Of a stretch of DNA of 64,000 nt, positions 24,903-36,609 are shown one piece after another. The stretch comes from Isoetes taiwanensis. Lineage: Eukaryota > Streptophyta > Lycopodiopsida > Isoetales > Isoetaceae. A model generated the notes under the pieces. That model ran no database searches and was not told where the DNA came from. It saw only the letters and a program-made list of their open reading frames with translations. Where the stretch lies: positions 9,983,031 through 10,047,030 of the forward strand of contig JAJEKV010000002.1 of NCBI GenBank assembly GCA_021234155.1, given 5' to 3'. Positions within the stretch are counted from its first letter, which is position 1; each line of letters begins with the position of its first letter. The translations under genes were made by a program, and so were the position numbers.

Positions 24903-26720
24903 GGAGGAAAATTCCACGGAGAAGGAACATTTAGAAATGCGATGAAGCCATAAGCGAAGGCAAGAGGATAAGGTAGGAGAGATGCAGAGATGCCCACATC
25001 GAGGGCAGAATTAGGCTAGTGGCAAAAGGTCTGTTGCCCTTGAAGAAATTTCTTTGAAAAATTACAAGCAAAATCTCTCTGCGGCTTTAATGGGTACGGT
25101 TGAAGCCCACGGGGACTAAGAAAAATGATGGGTTAAGAATCCCTTTGGATCGTGGCGGCTACAAAGATCTTGAATTATAGGCCATTCTTAGGGAAGACTT
25201 TGTTGAGCATGAGATGGAGCAAAAGCACCCAATTGAAGATAGAATCACAGCGATGATGGGAGCGGATCCCGCGAAGAAAAATTTTGGGGAAAGATGTGGA
25301 TTTGTGGAAAGGTACTCCTTACAAGCAAAGAATTATTTTTATGATATGGGATTTCTAGGCAGAGAAGCGAACCTGCGAGGAATTTGGAAGGAGAAACCAT
25401 GCACAAATCAAAGCGGAATACATACTGCGATGAGCAAATTCTGGTATATAGATTTGGCGAAGTAGTACATTCACAAAACAAATCACGGCGATTATGGGCA
25501 AAGGCTTCCACAGGAAGCACGCATTTGCAAAGTCCGAATTAAGCATGCAAATAAACGAAATAACCAAACTACACCAACATTATATCGTGAGGAAAGAATA
25601 ATGAATACCCGTTCTAATTTGTTCCCTATGAAGAAGGTAGATGCAATGCCATCGTCATGTGGAAGCGGCGAAGAAGAAGTATAGAAACTCTTAAGCGGGG
25701 CTGATTGAAATACGCATTATCTTGGGAAGATGCTAAATTAAGAGGCCGGAGCATCGCGGTTTCAAAGCCGAGAAATTGAGCACATGAAAATGTCGATTCT
25801 CTGAGCATCGTGAACGAAAAGCTCATGCAGATGCTAAAACCAAAGGATTTCTGCGGCCGGTAGGAACAATTTTGCAGGCTACAGCAATCGAAATGACGAG
25901 ATCTTGTTCCTGCATACAATATTGATTCTTAGAAGAGCCTAATAGAAGCTGCGAAGCTAGAGACCTTGCGGGGAAGAGGTTGTAGAAGATGGTTGGCATG
26001 CATAAGACTAGCTTCAAGCCCGAAATAAATGAAGGCAGCGATTGGATGTTAAATGGAGCCATGACTTATCCTACAAGATCATTCACGGGATATGCGGTTC
26101 AGCAAGCCTAGAGCAGAACAGAATAGCGGCATATATAGAAAGCGAGCGCGTGGGAAGTTGGGCTATGCCAATCAAGCAAGCCCTAATTTAGAGTTTGAGA
26201 AATGCATGGAAGCCCAAAACCATCGCGAAGCCACGACCTCGGTCTGGCCGAACTCACAAAATTAATAGCGTAAACGGTAGCGAGGCCGGTGGGCAGATCA
26301 CATCTGATAAAATTTCATGCCTATTAAAACCAATAAAATTTGGTGACCGCTGCACATATAGGTATGGCGTGGACAGCATTATCAATTTTTCTATTTAAAT
26401 TTGGGAAATTCATGTCATGACGAAGGCCCATGTTTGTTGGGGCGAATTTCTTACACGAATTATTATGTAAGTGTTCTAGTATGTCACAAATTATGAGATA
26501 AAAATTCCTAATAGTGAGGATCCCATTGTAAGATCTTAGCATTTCTGGGATCTTTATAGATCAAGAGAAAACCTAGTATATGATCTGACATCCTCGTAGC
26601 ATTATAATCTAGTAAGTCTAGAGTTTAAAGTTTGAATTCAAAAATTTGAAGGGCATTTTGAATTCTCTCCATTAAGGGGAATTTGCGAGGAGGTTCAATC
26701 CTTCTTGATCTAGTATTGAT

Positions 26721-26730
26721 CAAAGGGGAG
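26721..26730 (+). other. Polypurine tract of the copia-like element
   Basis: CAAAGGGGAG immediately precedes TGTTAGAATA, the first bases of the 3' LTR. Confidence 0.7.
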
Positions 26731-26970
26731 TGTTAGAATATGATATGAGAGGATCATATAGATCAAGGATTGATGACATGGCAAGTGCCATGTGACCACC
26801 AAGTGGCAATCCTAGTCAAGTGAAGAGACATGTCCTCTAGTATAGAGGACGCATCCTTTTGTAGGTAATTTACCTATATCTCGTGGTAATAAGCCACGCT
26901 TAAGCTCATATTCATCATTATTCAATAATATCTCCATTGTTCTATATTTAAGATCTTCCTCTATCACTAT
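26731..26970 (+). repeat. 3' LTR of the copia-like element
   Basis: Begins TGTTAGAATATGATATGAG after the purine tract. Similarity to the 5' copy is clear up to 26954; the true end, probably within the next 20 bases, is not resolved. Confidence 0.75.
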
Positions 26971-27929
26971 CAAATCGCATCTTGAAGCATTGTCACCCAC
27001 CTTCTTCTTCATATATCATCTTCTTCATAATTACAAGCTTTTTAAGCAAATTGATAGTCTTCGGGCGAGACGACATTGTCGATTTCAATTTAAAATCATA
27101 GCACAATATAGTCACGCCATTAAGGTTCAAATTTCGCCCCTACAACCCACCTTCTTGGACTTTCTCCTTTTCCTTGGCTTCTCATTTCTAACTCATATCT
27201 ACCTTCAAAAGCATTTTCTCGGTATTGTTGCAAGCCAATGAATCTTGAGTTTAGTGACTAAGCCTTCCTCCTTGACTGCCGCTAATTCCCTTTGCTATCC
27301 GTAACGTCGCACTTTTTGTCATCCTCCCCTCGCCTAAGAGCACTCAGCATACCTTGGTAATTCTCGATATTACCTTGGGGCTCATTCCCTCGCCTTGGTC
27401 CGAGGTACATGACTCGTCCTCCTCGCCTTCTACTTCGTGTGCAAATGTAGCACCGCTTGGACCTCGCTTGGTGCCGGGTTGATGGAAGGTGTTAGGCCAT
27501 TGAATGCTCCTGCAACCGTTTTAGAGCTTATGTTTTGTACAACAATTGCTTCGAGAAAGAAATTACTCCACCACATCCGACCTTCTTCTAAGAAGTACTT
27601 AAAGTTCGAGGAAATTCCATTTTCAATGGCTTTAAGGACTCGGGGTACTTTCGTCTCATGGACCTTTAGGATTTTGAGAGGAAGTTGCTCAGCGACGCTC
27701 TATGAAGGAAGCGGCCCTGAATATATCATGCATGACCTCTCATGACTCCAAATTCTTATTGTATACTTCTTCCCCTCGAAGAAGCTTTGGCCATCCTTCA
27801 AGTAGAACTTGATATGATGTTGAAAGGTGAGATCATTCAACTTGTTCTACAAAATTTGTTCTGCTTGAACGCTTGAGAGAGAAAAACAAAACTCTCTCGA
27901 AATCAGCGCCTCTTTAAGAAGATCGCACT

Positions 27930-29262
27930 CACCGAGTAGTATGTAAGAATCTTCAATAATTAACTAAAGAAGGAAGATGCAGTTTCCTCTTCCTTCTATA
28001 CTTAAAATCTGTCAACATTTGGTCAACTGGACCATGAGTGTGGCCTACAAGTAAGAAACCGAGCTTCACTTTTCTAAAGATCCCTAGCTCCACTAACATG
28101 GCACAAAGACGCAAAGAGTGTTTGATTCTTTGTTCTCCTTTTTGTAGTATTGTCGTTGCGTGAGCAAAGCACCGTGGTAATTGCTCTTGCCTCTATATCG
28201 TGACCTTGTTAAGAATTGTAATTGTGAGGTTGTGGGTCACTATGCAAGTTTGGATACGCCAAAAACTTTGCACCTTAGACTTTTGAAGACCATAGCTCCT
28301 AAGCAAGGTGGACTCTAATAAAACATTCCTCCGCACATCTTTAGGAATGTTCAAGAAATGTGGTAGAGTTGTTTTTTGGTCCATTCCATCAATCACAAAT
28401 GCATATGTACAGGTAAAAGGGACGCTCAAGAGTTTTTTCTGGCGCTTCTGGCAAGCTTCTCTGCTTGTTGCTCAATGGCGTCCGCAAGGTTCTCAGGCCA
28501 ACATTCAGAAGAAATCCGTGTCAAAGCATTTTCTAAAAACAAGTGAGAGATTGGAGAACATGAACTTACTTCTTTTCGACCTCCTTCCTTGCAGCTTCGC
28601 TGACTCTTTAATTCCCGCGACACCCGAAAGCAAACGTATTATCTCTATGTTTTCTAGAATTTTCACAAGGCCGAATTCACTTTTCCATACCGGGTGAAGT
28701 GTGAGTAAGAGATGCCAAGCCGAAAAGTCTTTGTACTCATTAAAAAAACATTCTTTTGGTGATGTTAATGCTTAAATGATACATGTTGCCGTTAGGTAGC
28801 TTCTCACATGTTTCTCTAAAATATTTCTCCATCCAGACACAGCAAAGAAGGGCATGCATGGTTATTAACTCTTCTTGGTCCACAATGATCATCGATTGCT
28901 GGATTTTTGTCCAGTCTTTGTGTATTCTAGACATCTTTTGTGACCCTAAACGTGGACAAACTTTCATAAAATATCGCAAAACTTCTTTGACTAATGTAGT
29001 GCAAGAAGGTGTTGCGGCCCCGTCTTACATGATAGTTGAGTAGGCATTCGGTCTCACAACGTCATGGAACCGTAGTTGTCTCTAACCTACTGTAATTTAG
29101 CCATGTTAAGTTCTGTTGATGCAACCCAATGAGCAAAGATTTAGTTCTCAAAAGTCTCCTCATTTTCTCGCTCATCCATAAGATTTCTTCTTCTTTTGCA
29201 GAGGAGCAAGCCTCAAAACCAAAATCCACCTTGAATTTCTTTGAAGATTGGCTTGAGAACAT
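27930..29262 (-). pseudogene. DUF7869-family protein, decayed copy 1
   Basis: Reading the minus strand, the family's landmarks appear in order. TYAFVIDGMDQKTTLPHF is at about 28365-28405 (IDGMDQ, rc 28379-28396). FLAYPNLHSDP..LTITILNKV covers about 28190-28270. A DN..ENK block is at 28119-28160, then an AMLVELGIF.KVKLGFL stretch, then LLVGHTHGPVDQML at 28015-28050. Upstream, a frame with FGFEACSSA and EEEILWMSEKMRRLL (29062-29262) may be the N-terminal part. At least four frameshifts break the reading. The family's biochemical role is not established. I infer, from conserved acidic residues in the three blocks, that it could be an RNase H-fold transposase. The element boundaries are not seen. 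Confidence 0.7.
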
Positions 29263-30420
29263 GTAATCTCTTTGTTCCTCAAGCAGGTCTTCATCTTCCG
29301 ATGAAACTTAATTGGGTGACTTCTCTGTTCCGAAAGTGGTGTGCTTTTGTAGAGGAAAATGTACTCACGGAAGTTGTTCTCTAATAGCGGTACAAAGGTT
29401 AAAGGGTGGTGATGGCCCATAAGAGGTTGTATGCATCAGCCGCTCTTGTACTCATCTTGAAAAGGAGTTCTTGCAAACATCTCTTTAGAGCGGACTGAAT
29501 TCTCGGTGAATCCATGTGTCACAAATCCCCTTGTTGTGTGAAGAGGAGTGTACGCCGGAGCTTCTGGGTCTCATTTGTAGTGTAAGTCCTCGTGAGAGAA
29601 ATTGCAGTGAATCCTACAGCCTTCTCCCGTGGTTTTCAGGTTCCTTGTGGCGTTTGCAACGAAGGAGGCGTAAACTACAAAAGGGGGTAGTTTGTTCTGA
29701 GCACCCTTTGTTGTGGAGCTTCGCAGTCCCGATGGAGTAAAGGCGGTGGCAGCCCATCCGAACTAGTGGTGATTCTTTTGGAAGGAGATGCCGCGGTGCT
29801 GCCCACAGGACTTGGTGGACGGTTGAAGGGTGGTGGAAGTCCGTTTGGCCGGACTCGGCAGGTTCCTCGGTGAAGCAAGAACGATGAAGCAGAGGTAGAG
29901 CCTGAGAATCTGCCCTCGTAAGAAACGACGCTGGTCCCAAGCGCGGTCCTCGTAATCCGCATTTGTTTTGAGACAACGAAGCGTGTGAAGTTTGTGATCA
30001 AGCGTGTTTGTCATCTTAAGAATCGCAAAACAAAGGTAGAGTTTAGATAATGTTTCTCTCATCGCAGCTTTTCTTATTCCTGCATTGCATGCCTACTAAA
30101 AGTAGAACTTCCCGGCAACAATTAAGTTTAAAGGCAAACCAAAAGCTATTCCCTAATACACTAGGAGCAGAACAGTAAGGCCAAACGTGATTCCACTTCA
30201 ATATAGAAAAACGAGTAAGACGGAATGACACCTTTAAAAGGAAATTTCAGCTTTCAGCTATGATTCCAAATTTCTCGAGCTCAGTCAGCCACGCTTCGAT
30301 TATTATATTCAGAGATCAGATTCCGATTCACATAGAGAAAACATGGTAGGTGAGTAAGAAAGTACAAGGTACAATCACCCCATATCATTTTTTTTTCGAA
30401 GGCGAAGTGTACCCGCGCCG
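29263..30420 (-). other. Possible 5' part of the DUF7869 element; otherwise unassigned
   Basis: Overlapping minus-strand frames of 99-120 codons cover 29614-30062, but none carries a motif I recognise. By position they could be the poorly conserved N-terminal part of the DUF7869 gene. No terminal inverted repeat was found at either side. Confidence 0.3.
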
Positions 30421-30429
30421 GACATATTT

Positions 30430-30613
30430 CGGTGTATTGAATACGTAATCGAATACTCGCCAGCTTTCGAGGGAAGGTTGCAGTGTATCTTAATATTACA
30501 TTCGTTTTTCTCAAGGGCGAAGTAAAATTTAATACACTTCGCTTTGAGGAAGACAGTATTCCGAATACACGCCGGCTTTCTCAAAGCGCTAAAAGTGTAT
30601 TCTAATACACACT
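30430..30613. repeat. Cluster of palindromic GTATTC..GAATAC repeats, GCGAAG type
   Basis: At least four units share a GTGTATT(C)..(G)AATAC(AC) palindromic core: 30432-30456, 30483-30503, 30528-30543 and 30554-30571, with a further core at 30595-30612. Several cores are flanked by inverted arms of CTCAA(A)G(G)GCGAAGT type, giving hairpins with stems of 12-18 bases. Function is unknown. Confidence 0.65.
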
Positions 30614-30619
30614 GTGTTC

Positions 30620-32570
30620 TTTTGTTTTGTAAGTTTGGTTTCTTTCCGTGATTTTGTAGTGACTTTTAGGTGTTTTTTCCGCTTTAAACTTGTTTAGACC
30701 TGTTTTTGTCAAGATTGCCAAGTACTTTGGCATTTTGGTCCTCTTTTTGCCCTTGTTTTTCCTTTCTTTCAAGAAGCATTTTGTATTCGAATAGTTTTTA
30801 CACGCTTCTAACAAGATCGTGTTTACACACACCTGGTAATGACAAGAAGGCAAGAAGAAACAAACACAAGAGAACCGCTAAAATCCTAAATCCAAACCGC
30901 ACTCCACAGAGAAGGTTGAGGAGACATCTCGCTACCGCCATCTACTTGGTAAAACTTTCAAACTCAATGGTTTTTAAGGGGGTACTTTCCGGAAAGTACA
31001 AAGACACTTACTTTCCTACATGTCCACTGAGGCCGAGCAAAAAGGTAATGCATGAGAGGGAATTTGTTTGCATGGGCACCATCCACCGCGGAGAGTGAAG
31101 TAGTCGGGGAGTCCTCTGTACAATGAGGGAGACTGGGTTTTTCAGACACATCCCAAGGCTTTATTCCATGTTGATGAATCATTTTAGGAGGCAAAGTAAA
31201 TCCTCGCCCTTCAGACAAGCATGTTGCTTCCACTACATCACAAGAGGCCGCTGCCATCATCAACTATGTTCCTAGCACAACGAAATTAAGACTTCCCCTA
31301 CAGCGAAGTCCGAGTCCGAGGAAGAGGGATGAGCAACCGAACCGAAAGCAGCTCACTATCACAACTGGGAGTCCATCACGCAAATCAAAAGGCCACCGCC
31401 ACCACCACCAAAGAAGCGCCAGGATTACTAATTGTCGCTTAAAGAGCCTAAAAAGCAGACGGCCTTAATTGCTGGCAGCAGAGGATATTTCCGAGAACCT
31501 AAGAAGAAGAAGGGAAGGTAAAGCACCCGGTAAGCTGCTATAAAGGAAAAAAGTTACGCAAGACAGCCTCGAAAAGATGGAAGAGATTAACCCGCACAAG
31601 TTTGCAAGGTAAAAATTTATTTGCCGGGCCACTTCCAATGAAGCTTCCAATCAAAATGAAGTCAGGAAAGGCTACCAAAGCCTGCAAATTTATGCCCATC
31701 ACTTGCAACCCAAAGACAGTAATAAGGAGCAATCCAAATGCTCATGTGGCCCCAATAGTTGTCCTTATGGGACAGAAGAAAAACCCCCCGATCTTTGACA
31801 GAAAACCCAGAGACCAAGTACTCTACCAATGCCCCGGGAGGCAATCACAGCTTTAAGGCAAGAAGGCAACTTTTATAAAGAGAAGAAGAACCCGAGGGTA
31901 CCTCTCCGCCCCTTCAAGGCCATATCAGGGTCTTACCGATGAAGAAGTTAAAATCGCGCTAACACCTACAATAGCCGGCTAAATCTAATATAAACTAAAG
32001 ATGAGCTTCACGCATAAGATCCGTTCATGCACAATCAGGAGTAATGAATATTCAAGGAAAAGTACTACAGGACCTGAAGAAGCCGCATTTTCCTTGAGCT
32101 TAAGGAGGCGCGGTAGCTGAATGCTGCTCGAATATGACGCAGCTAACAAAAGTACCATTGGGCTACTACAAACCGCCCCAGCTTAGCTTTTTAGAGATGG
32201 CAAGGTAAGCACAAAATGTATTCCGTAATAGCAAATCAACTATTTAACATGAATCTTCTGAACAGATTTGGGAACCTGTGACCGTGATATTTTACAATGT
32301 TCTCGAGCTTTAGGAGTTAAGAGCAAGGGAAAAGGAGATGTACTAAGAAAAAAGCTCAGACAAGTAATCTAAAAAAAAAAAAGAAGAAATGACCATTACC
32401 GCCTCAAGGGAAATGCAGGCCCTATACCGAGCTTCGGCAGCTTCTCCAAAAGCGTTGATAAGGAGTTTAGCCTAGAAGAAATGTCAAAGGAATTACACGT
32501 AAGCAAGCTTTCACACACATTAGCATGTACGTTAGATTCCCAAAACATCGGCGGTTAGTAGAGCCTAGAC
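30620..32570. other. No recognised gene; likely decayed retroelement DNA
   Basis: Contains short frames up to 130 codons on the plus strand (30706-31098), none with a known motif. A Lys/Pro-rich frame at 31602-31856 and a Pro-rich patch at 31390-31430 are the only notable features. A-rich runs occur near 32371. The presence of a gag-like fragment at 33.4 kb and matching palindromic clusters on both sides suggests a single decayed element, but this is inference. Confidence 0.35.
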
Positions 32571-32579
32571 ACATGTTTT

Positions 32580-32745
32580 ACATCGGCAATGTGTATTCCG
32601 AATACAATACTGCTTGTCTCTAGAAAGGCATTAGGTATTCCTTTCGGAATACAATATTGCCCGTGTGAAGGAAGGCATGTGTATTCGGGATACACATTGC
32701 CTCTCTCAATGTTGGCCTGTATTCCTGAATACGACGCCTTTTAGA
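32580..32745. repeat. Cluster of palindromic GTATTC..GAATAC repeats, GGCAATG type
   Basis: Four units follow one another: GGCAATGTGTATTCCGAATAC (32585-32605), GGTATTCCTTTCGGAATAC (32634-32652), a unit at 32674-32702 with arms GGCATGTGTATTC and its near-complement around a GGGA centre, and TGTATTCCTGAATAC (32709-32723). Arms extend into AAAGGCA/TGCC(T)TT. The core is the same as in the 30.4-30.6 kb cluster but the arms differ. A single diverged unit is also seen near 33589-33605. Confidence 0.7.
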
Positions 32746-33404
32746 GAAGCAATGTAGTTTGTCCTGTAGTAGAACTCATTTTCTCGCATATTGCTCTTCG
32801 CAGGTAGCATCATGTTAAATCGCCAGTTCCGTAATACAATTAGCTTGACTTTGTATTTACTTTTCTTTTACGCTGCCTTCACTCTTCGCTTTAAACTCAT
32901 TGTTTTAACGCCGCAGCTAAAAACGCCATAACATGTCAACATAAGCTTGATGGAGCAAAATAAACGCCGGCTACGCTGGTGCGGTGCAAGGAACTCTACC
33001 CACTGCTACATCCGGTTTGTTTATTTCGTCCAATATTCACCAAATTTTGAGTGGGCCGGTAATTACACTTAGAATTCCTCTCCGCATACAAACCATCTCT
33101 TGATGTATTGTTGCTTTGTTTTTCTTAGAGCAAAAGAAAAATAAAGACCTACCCCGAGGGCTTTAAGAACTTTGTTGGAATGTTGACGGAAGAGAGGTCG
33201 TTTAGCTGAAAGAAGAACTGCTGGTTTTAACCATCCGACTAATGGTGAGATTCTCCGCATGCTTCTGATCAAACAATTTATATTCAATCATTCGGCGGTG
33301 ATTGCATCTAACCTTGCTCCGAATCCAAGTGAAGCCACAGATTCCTTACTTTGGTTATTGCTGATCTTCCATATGGGCTTGCTTCAAAGCGACAGATACC
33401 TAAT

Positions 33405-33585
33405 TTAATTCAGCCCTTCAAATTTTCAGAGTTTAATGCTTTTTATTGAAGGAATTAAGGATCCTCAACGCCAAACATTACGCTTAGTTACGCTCCATCT
33501 GAAAGCATGCACCGCTTGGTGGAACAGCTTTCAAAATCACTTTGCTCCTCCAGCCAAAGGTGATATGAAAACCTTTGTTCTGTAA
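33405..33585 (+). pseudogene. Retrotransposon Gag fragment
   Basis: After one frameshift the segment reads FKFSEFNAF, IEGIKDPQRQTLRL, then LHLKACTAWWNSFQNHF. The LRL..L...A..WW pattern matches the central helix region of the plant retrotransposon Gag domain (often written ARAWW). No zinc knuckle or pol follows before 34.3 kb. The fragment belongs to an LTR retroelement whose other parts are not recognisable. Confidence 0.5.
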
Positions 33586-33609
33586 GTCTTATTCCAGAAT
33601 ACAATTACT

Positions 33610-34735
33610 TTTCTTTAATAACGTAGTGTGTGACCCGGAGTCAGTATTTCCCGCTTCGGGTTTTCAAGTGTTTGCTTGTTTTTGCTAATATCACTTTTAT
33701 ATGCTTCACTAGGTACAAAACTTAACATCAACTACTCTCTCATGGTGGAGGACCAAGCTGCTCACAAGGTAGAGCAATTCCTTCATGTAGCTTATTGAGT
33801 TTTGATGGGAAGAGGACCATGGATCACTTTTAACACCGCCATCACAAAACTTTTCAAACGCCCCAGAGTTTCCAGCCAGCCTTACGTAAATTGCAGACCC
33901 AAGTGCACAAGCGCGATTGTGAATCACTACCGTGAAACCACAAAGCTCATCGAACTATCCTCGACATGTTCTCGCCACCCGTGATTAAGTACTTGATGCT
34001 TTCTCCTGCTCGGGTAATTACTTCATCGTGATGCGTAATTTCTAAGAAGGGCCGCAGAACCGCGGTAGCCGTGATATTGATAAGGAGGCCGTACTGTGAA
34101 GATGAGATCACGCCTTTACTTCCACTTTTACCGATGAAAATCGTGAGTTAGCCAAGTCTTCATCCTGATTATGCTAAACTAATTCCCTCGTGAGATACAA
34201 ATTCTCCATTCTCCAAATTACTAGACGCATGAGGCAACCTTTATAAGAGCTTAAAGAAGTAGCTTTAGCTACCATTCCGCAGAACAAGGAGGATACAAAA
34301 CTCAAGTCCCCAAAGAAAGGAGCGATAGAACGAAGGGACGAGATGGCAAGAGAGCAGCAAAAGAAATGAGGAGGACTATGATGTGATCTTGATCATCAGA
34401 TATTAAAATTATCATTATTTATTACAATGAATCTTCAATATTGATGTACAAATAATTTATTAAAAACATAGTAATTTTTTTTTCCTTTCTATTCCGTGCT
34501 TGTTTTTGTAATGCTTTCTGCCTCTTCATAAGTCTATGCCTCTAAATTTTTGCTATTTTATGATTTGTGTTTCATATACAAAGTTTTCGCCTAATAATGG
34601 GCCAAAATGGCATGAAAAAAAAAATGCAAACCTCAGGAAATTTTAACAACTATCAAAAAGGCTTATTTTAGAAACTTGCGTTTTTGTATGGGAATCTTTG
34701 AACGGGAGTGATGCAACACTCCCCGCTTAATTTGC
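33610..34735. other. No recognised gene
   Basis: Short frames only (longest 72 codons), followed by an AT-rich stretch at 34380-34690. It lies downstream of the gag fragment and could be the remainder of that element, but no motif supports this. Confidence 0.35.
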
Positions 34736-34737
34736 AA

Positions 34738-34915
34738 CGGTTATGTATGTTCACGCTTCCAGCCTAGGTAGGCCCCAGGGAGACAAGGTAGGACGACACC
34801 TTCACTTCCACCGACTCGCGCACGTGCAAAGGATATGTGGAGGGCCCCCGTGACGCGATGGAGCCGTGTGGGGAAGAACTCGCTTGTATACTTCCGCGGA
34901 GTGCACCATAACAGT
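34738..34915 (+). repeat. Segment related to the end of the 5' LTR at 12.45-12.62 kb
   Basis: TTATGTATGTTCA, then CCTAGGTAGGCC, a GGGAGRCARGG-like block, GACACCTTC, GGATATGTGGAGG and GGGAAGAACTC occur in the same order and at similar spacing as at 12454-12610. The upstream 1.3 kb of that LTR is not seen here. It is probably the 3' part of an LTR from a related element. Confidence 0.55.
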
Positions 34916-34919
34916 AGGG

Positions 34920-35985
34920 ACGCTTCACACCTCGTGTGATTATGTATGTCGTGCAAGTATGAAACTTGCAGGTGATGCTAATGGAGAGCCACCCTCGTGA
35001 TTAGATATAGGAAGCGCAGTTGAGTGACCTCTGCGGGAAGTTCTCGCCTCCCGGCTACTGACGACGCCACGTAACTTGACCCCGGCAGACTAAAGCCGCT
35101 TTCAGGCAACGTGGAATGTAAGGTGGCAAATTTTCTCGACGCGGCATCCGACGCGTAGGCCGACGCGGAAAAGACTCTCAGAGAGAGCTCTTATCTAAAA
35201 AATTTCTCTTTCTCCTTCGCGAGATCTGCCATGGTGTTCTCAACGGCGCCAGCGCCATTTTCGCGGCGCCAAATCTAAGCTTGGCGAAGTTTTTGCATGC
35301 CTCTTTCTTGGAGCCAGATCGCTTTTGTGAGTCTTTGGTGGTGCTCCCGCTTTGAAGGCGCCAGGGTAGTTTGCATTTGATTCTTGAGTTTTTCTACGCT
35401 TTTAGTTAGATTTTAGGTATATTCCTAACAAACTTGCTTCTTGCGGTGGTCCGTGGAGTATCTCCGCCGAGAATCCGAGCTTGTTTTGGAGTTCCGCGTG
35501 GTTGGAGTCCTGAGTCCTTTTGAGAGCCTTTTTGTTCTCATTTTTCTGAACGTTTTTATGCATCTTTTGAACTCGATCATTCATAAAATTTGTGGGCAAG
35601 ATTTATATTCTTGTCTCTATTTCTTTTATTTCTATGCTAATATGTCATTTTTGTCACATGCAGTGATCTTCAAAGTGGTCCGGAGGTGCCAGGGGATGGC
35701 TCGAGACCAGTTTTGCTTTTTATATTGTAGTTTCTGCTGGCTGCTTTGTGTCAGCACCGAAGTTATGGTGAGGTGAGACTTATAGGAATGATGCATCTAC
35801 GCTTAATATTCCTCGAAGATCGTAACATTCTTCAAGATACTATGAACCCCGGTGCATGTTGATTCAAGAAATACCCGCTATTTCATGATAATCGAGGAAG
35901 TCATGGACATGCATGCATACAAGGATGCGCAGGAATGTAGATCCCGCCAGTGTTCTACCTAATGTGCCTTGTTTTGCAGTTTTGT
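34920..35985. other. Unassigned; GC-rich patch with repeated GGCGCC sites
   Basis: From 35245 to 35370 the hexamer GGCGCC occurs repeatedly within a GC-rich, leader-like stretch. A plus-strand frame of 111 codons (35441-35776) has hydrophobic runs but no family I recognise. Confidence 0.3.
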
Positions 35986-35989
35986 TGCA

Positions 35990-36600
35990 GCTGAGTCTTC
36001 TGTAGTAGTTCTCACCGAAGCTTGAGTCAATCGTCAATGAATTTGGAAAGGATGAGATCTTGAAATATATGAAAGAAGCTGAGAATTTCGCATGTCAAGA
36101 CAGTTGTAGTGCCTGCCGAACCCTGGGTATGTTGCTTTCAATGGTCAGAGGAGCGCTACTTGTTGAGCTTGACGAGAACTTCAAAGAGAGGGTTATCGCC
36201 GGGTGGCATTTCTAGGTCTCATAAAAGAAAGATACAAAGTGGGCTAGAAATGGTTTGACCTTTTGAGGAGTTTTCCGGAATTAAAATGAGGTGAGAATTG
36301 AGGAGATGGATCTTTAGAGTTTCTAGGCTACCGAACGCTTTATACCGCAAGTTACAAAGAATAATGGTCAATTTTATCCGCCATGGAATCGTAAGTTTTA
36401 TTTAACAACTTTCTTTTTGTTATTCGATTTTTATAAACTTCTTGATTGATTTGCATTGCGTGATATTTTCAAAAAGTTTGGGAGCATGATAAGAAGGCAT
36501 CAGAAATAAGGATAGCCCAAACCGAATTCAGAGCTTACCTTGACATTAGAAGAGTCCGACAGCAGCACGATTAGCTTGTATAGCCAGCATGAGGAGATCT
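35990..36600 (+). pseudogene. Unidentified exon-like remnant with a possible intron
   Basis: Coding-like stretches are visible: NEFGKDEILKYMKEAENF, then GALLVELDENFKERVIAGW, then NGQFYPPWN (about 36365-36390). The last is followed by GTAAGTTTTATT, a pyrimidine-rich AT stretch and ..TTTTCAAAAAG, which looks like a small intron (about 36393-36475). The frame then resumes as EHDKKASEIRIAQTEF and LDIRRVRQQHD. Several stops and frame changes break it. I do not recognise the family. It could be a transposon protein or a host pseudogene. Confidence 0.35.
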
Positions 36601-36609
36601 AGAAAAACC

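Larger units (their letters stand above)
24412..26970 (+). mobile_element. Short Ty1/copia-like LTR element, internally deleted or non-autonomous
   Basis: Related terminal repeats at 24412-24622 and 26731-26970 enclose only about 2.1 kb. A TGGTATAAGGCA primer-binding-like site follows the left repeat and a CAAAGGGGAG purine tract directly precedes the right one, which starts TGTTAGAATA, a common copia LTR start. One gag-like patch is visible, but no reverse transcriptase or integrase motif. The short LTRs, termini and gag-like patch favour Ty1/copia. It could be a non-autonomous gag-only derivative or a deleted copy. Confidence 0.7.
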
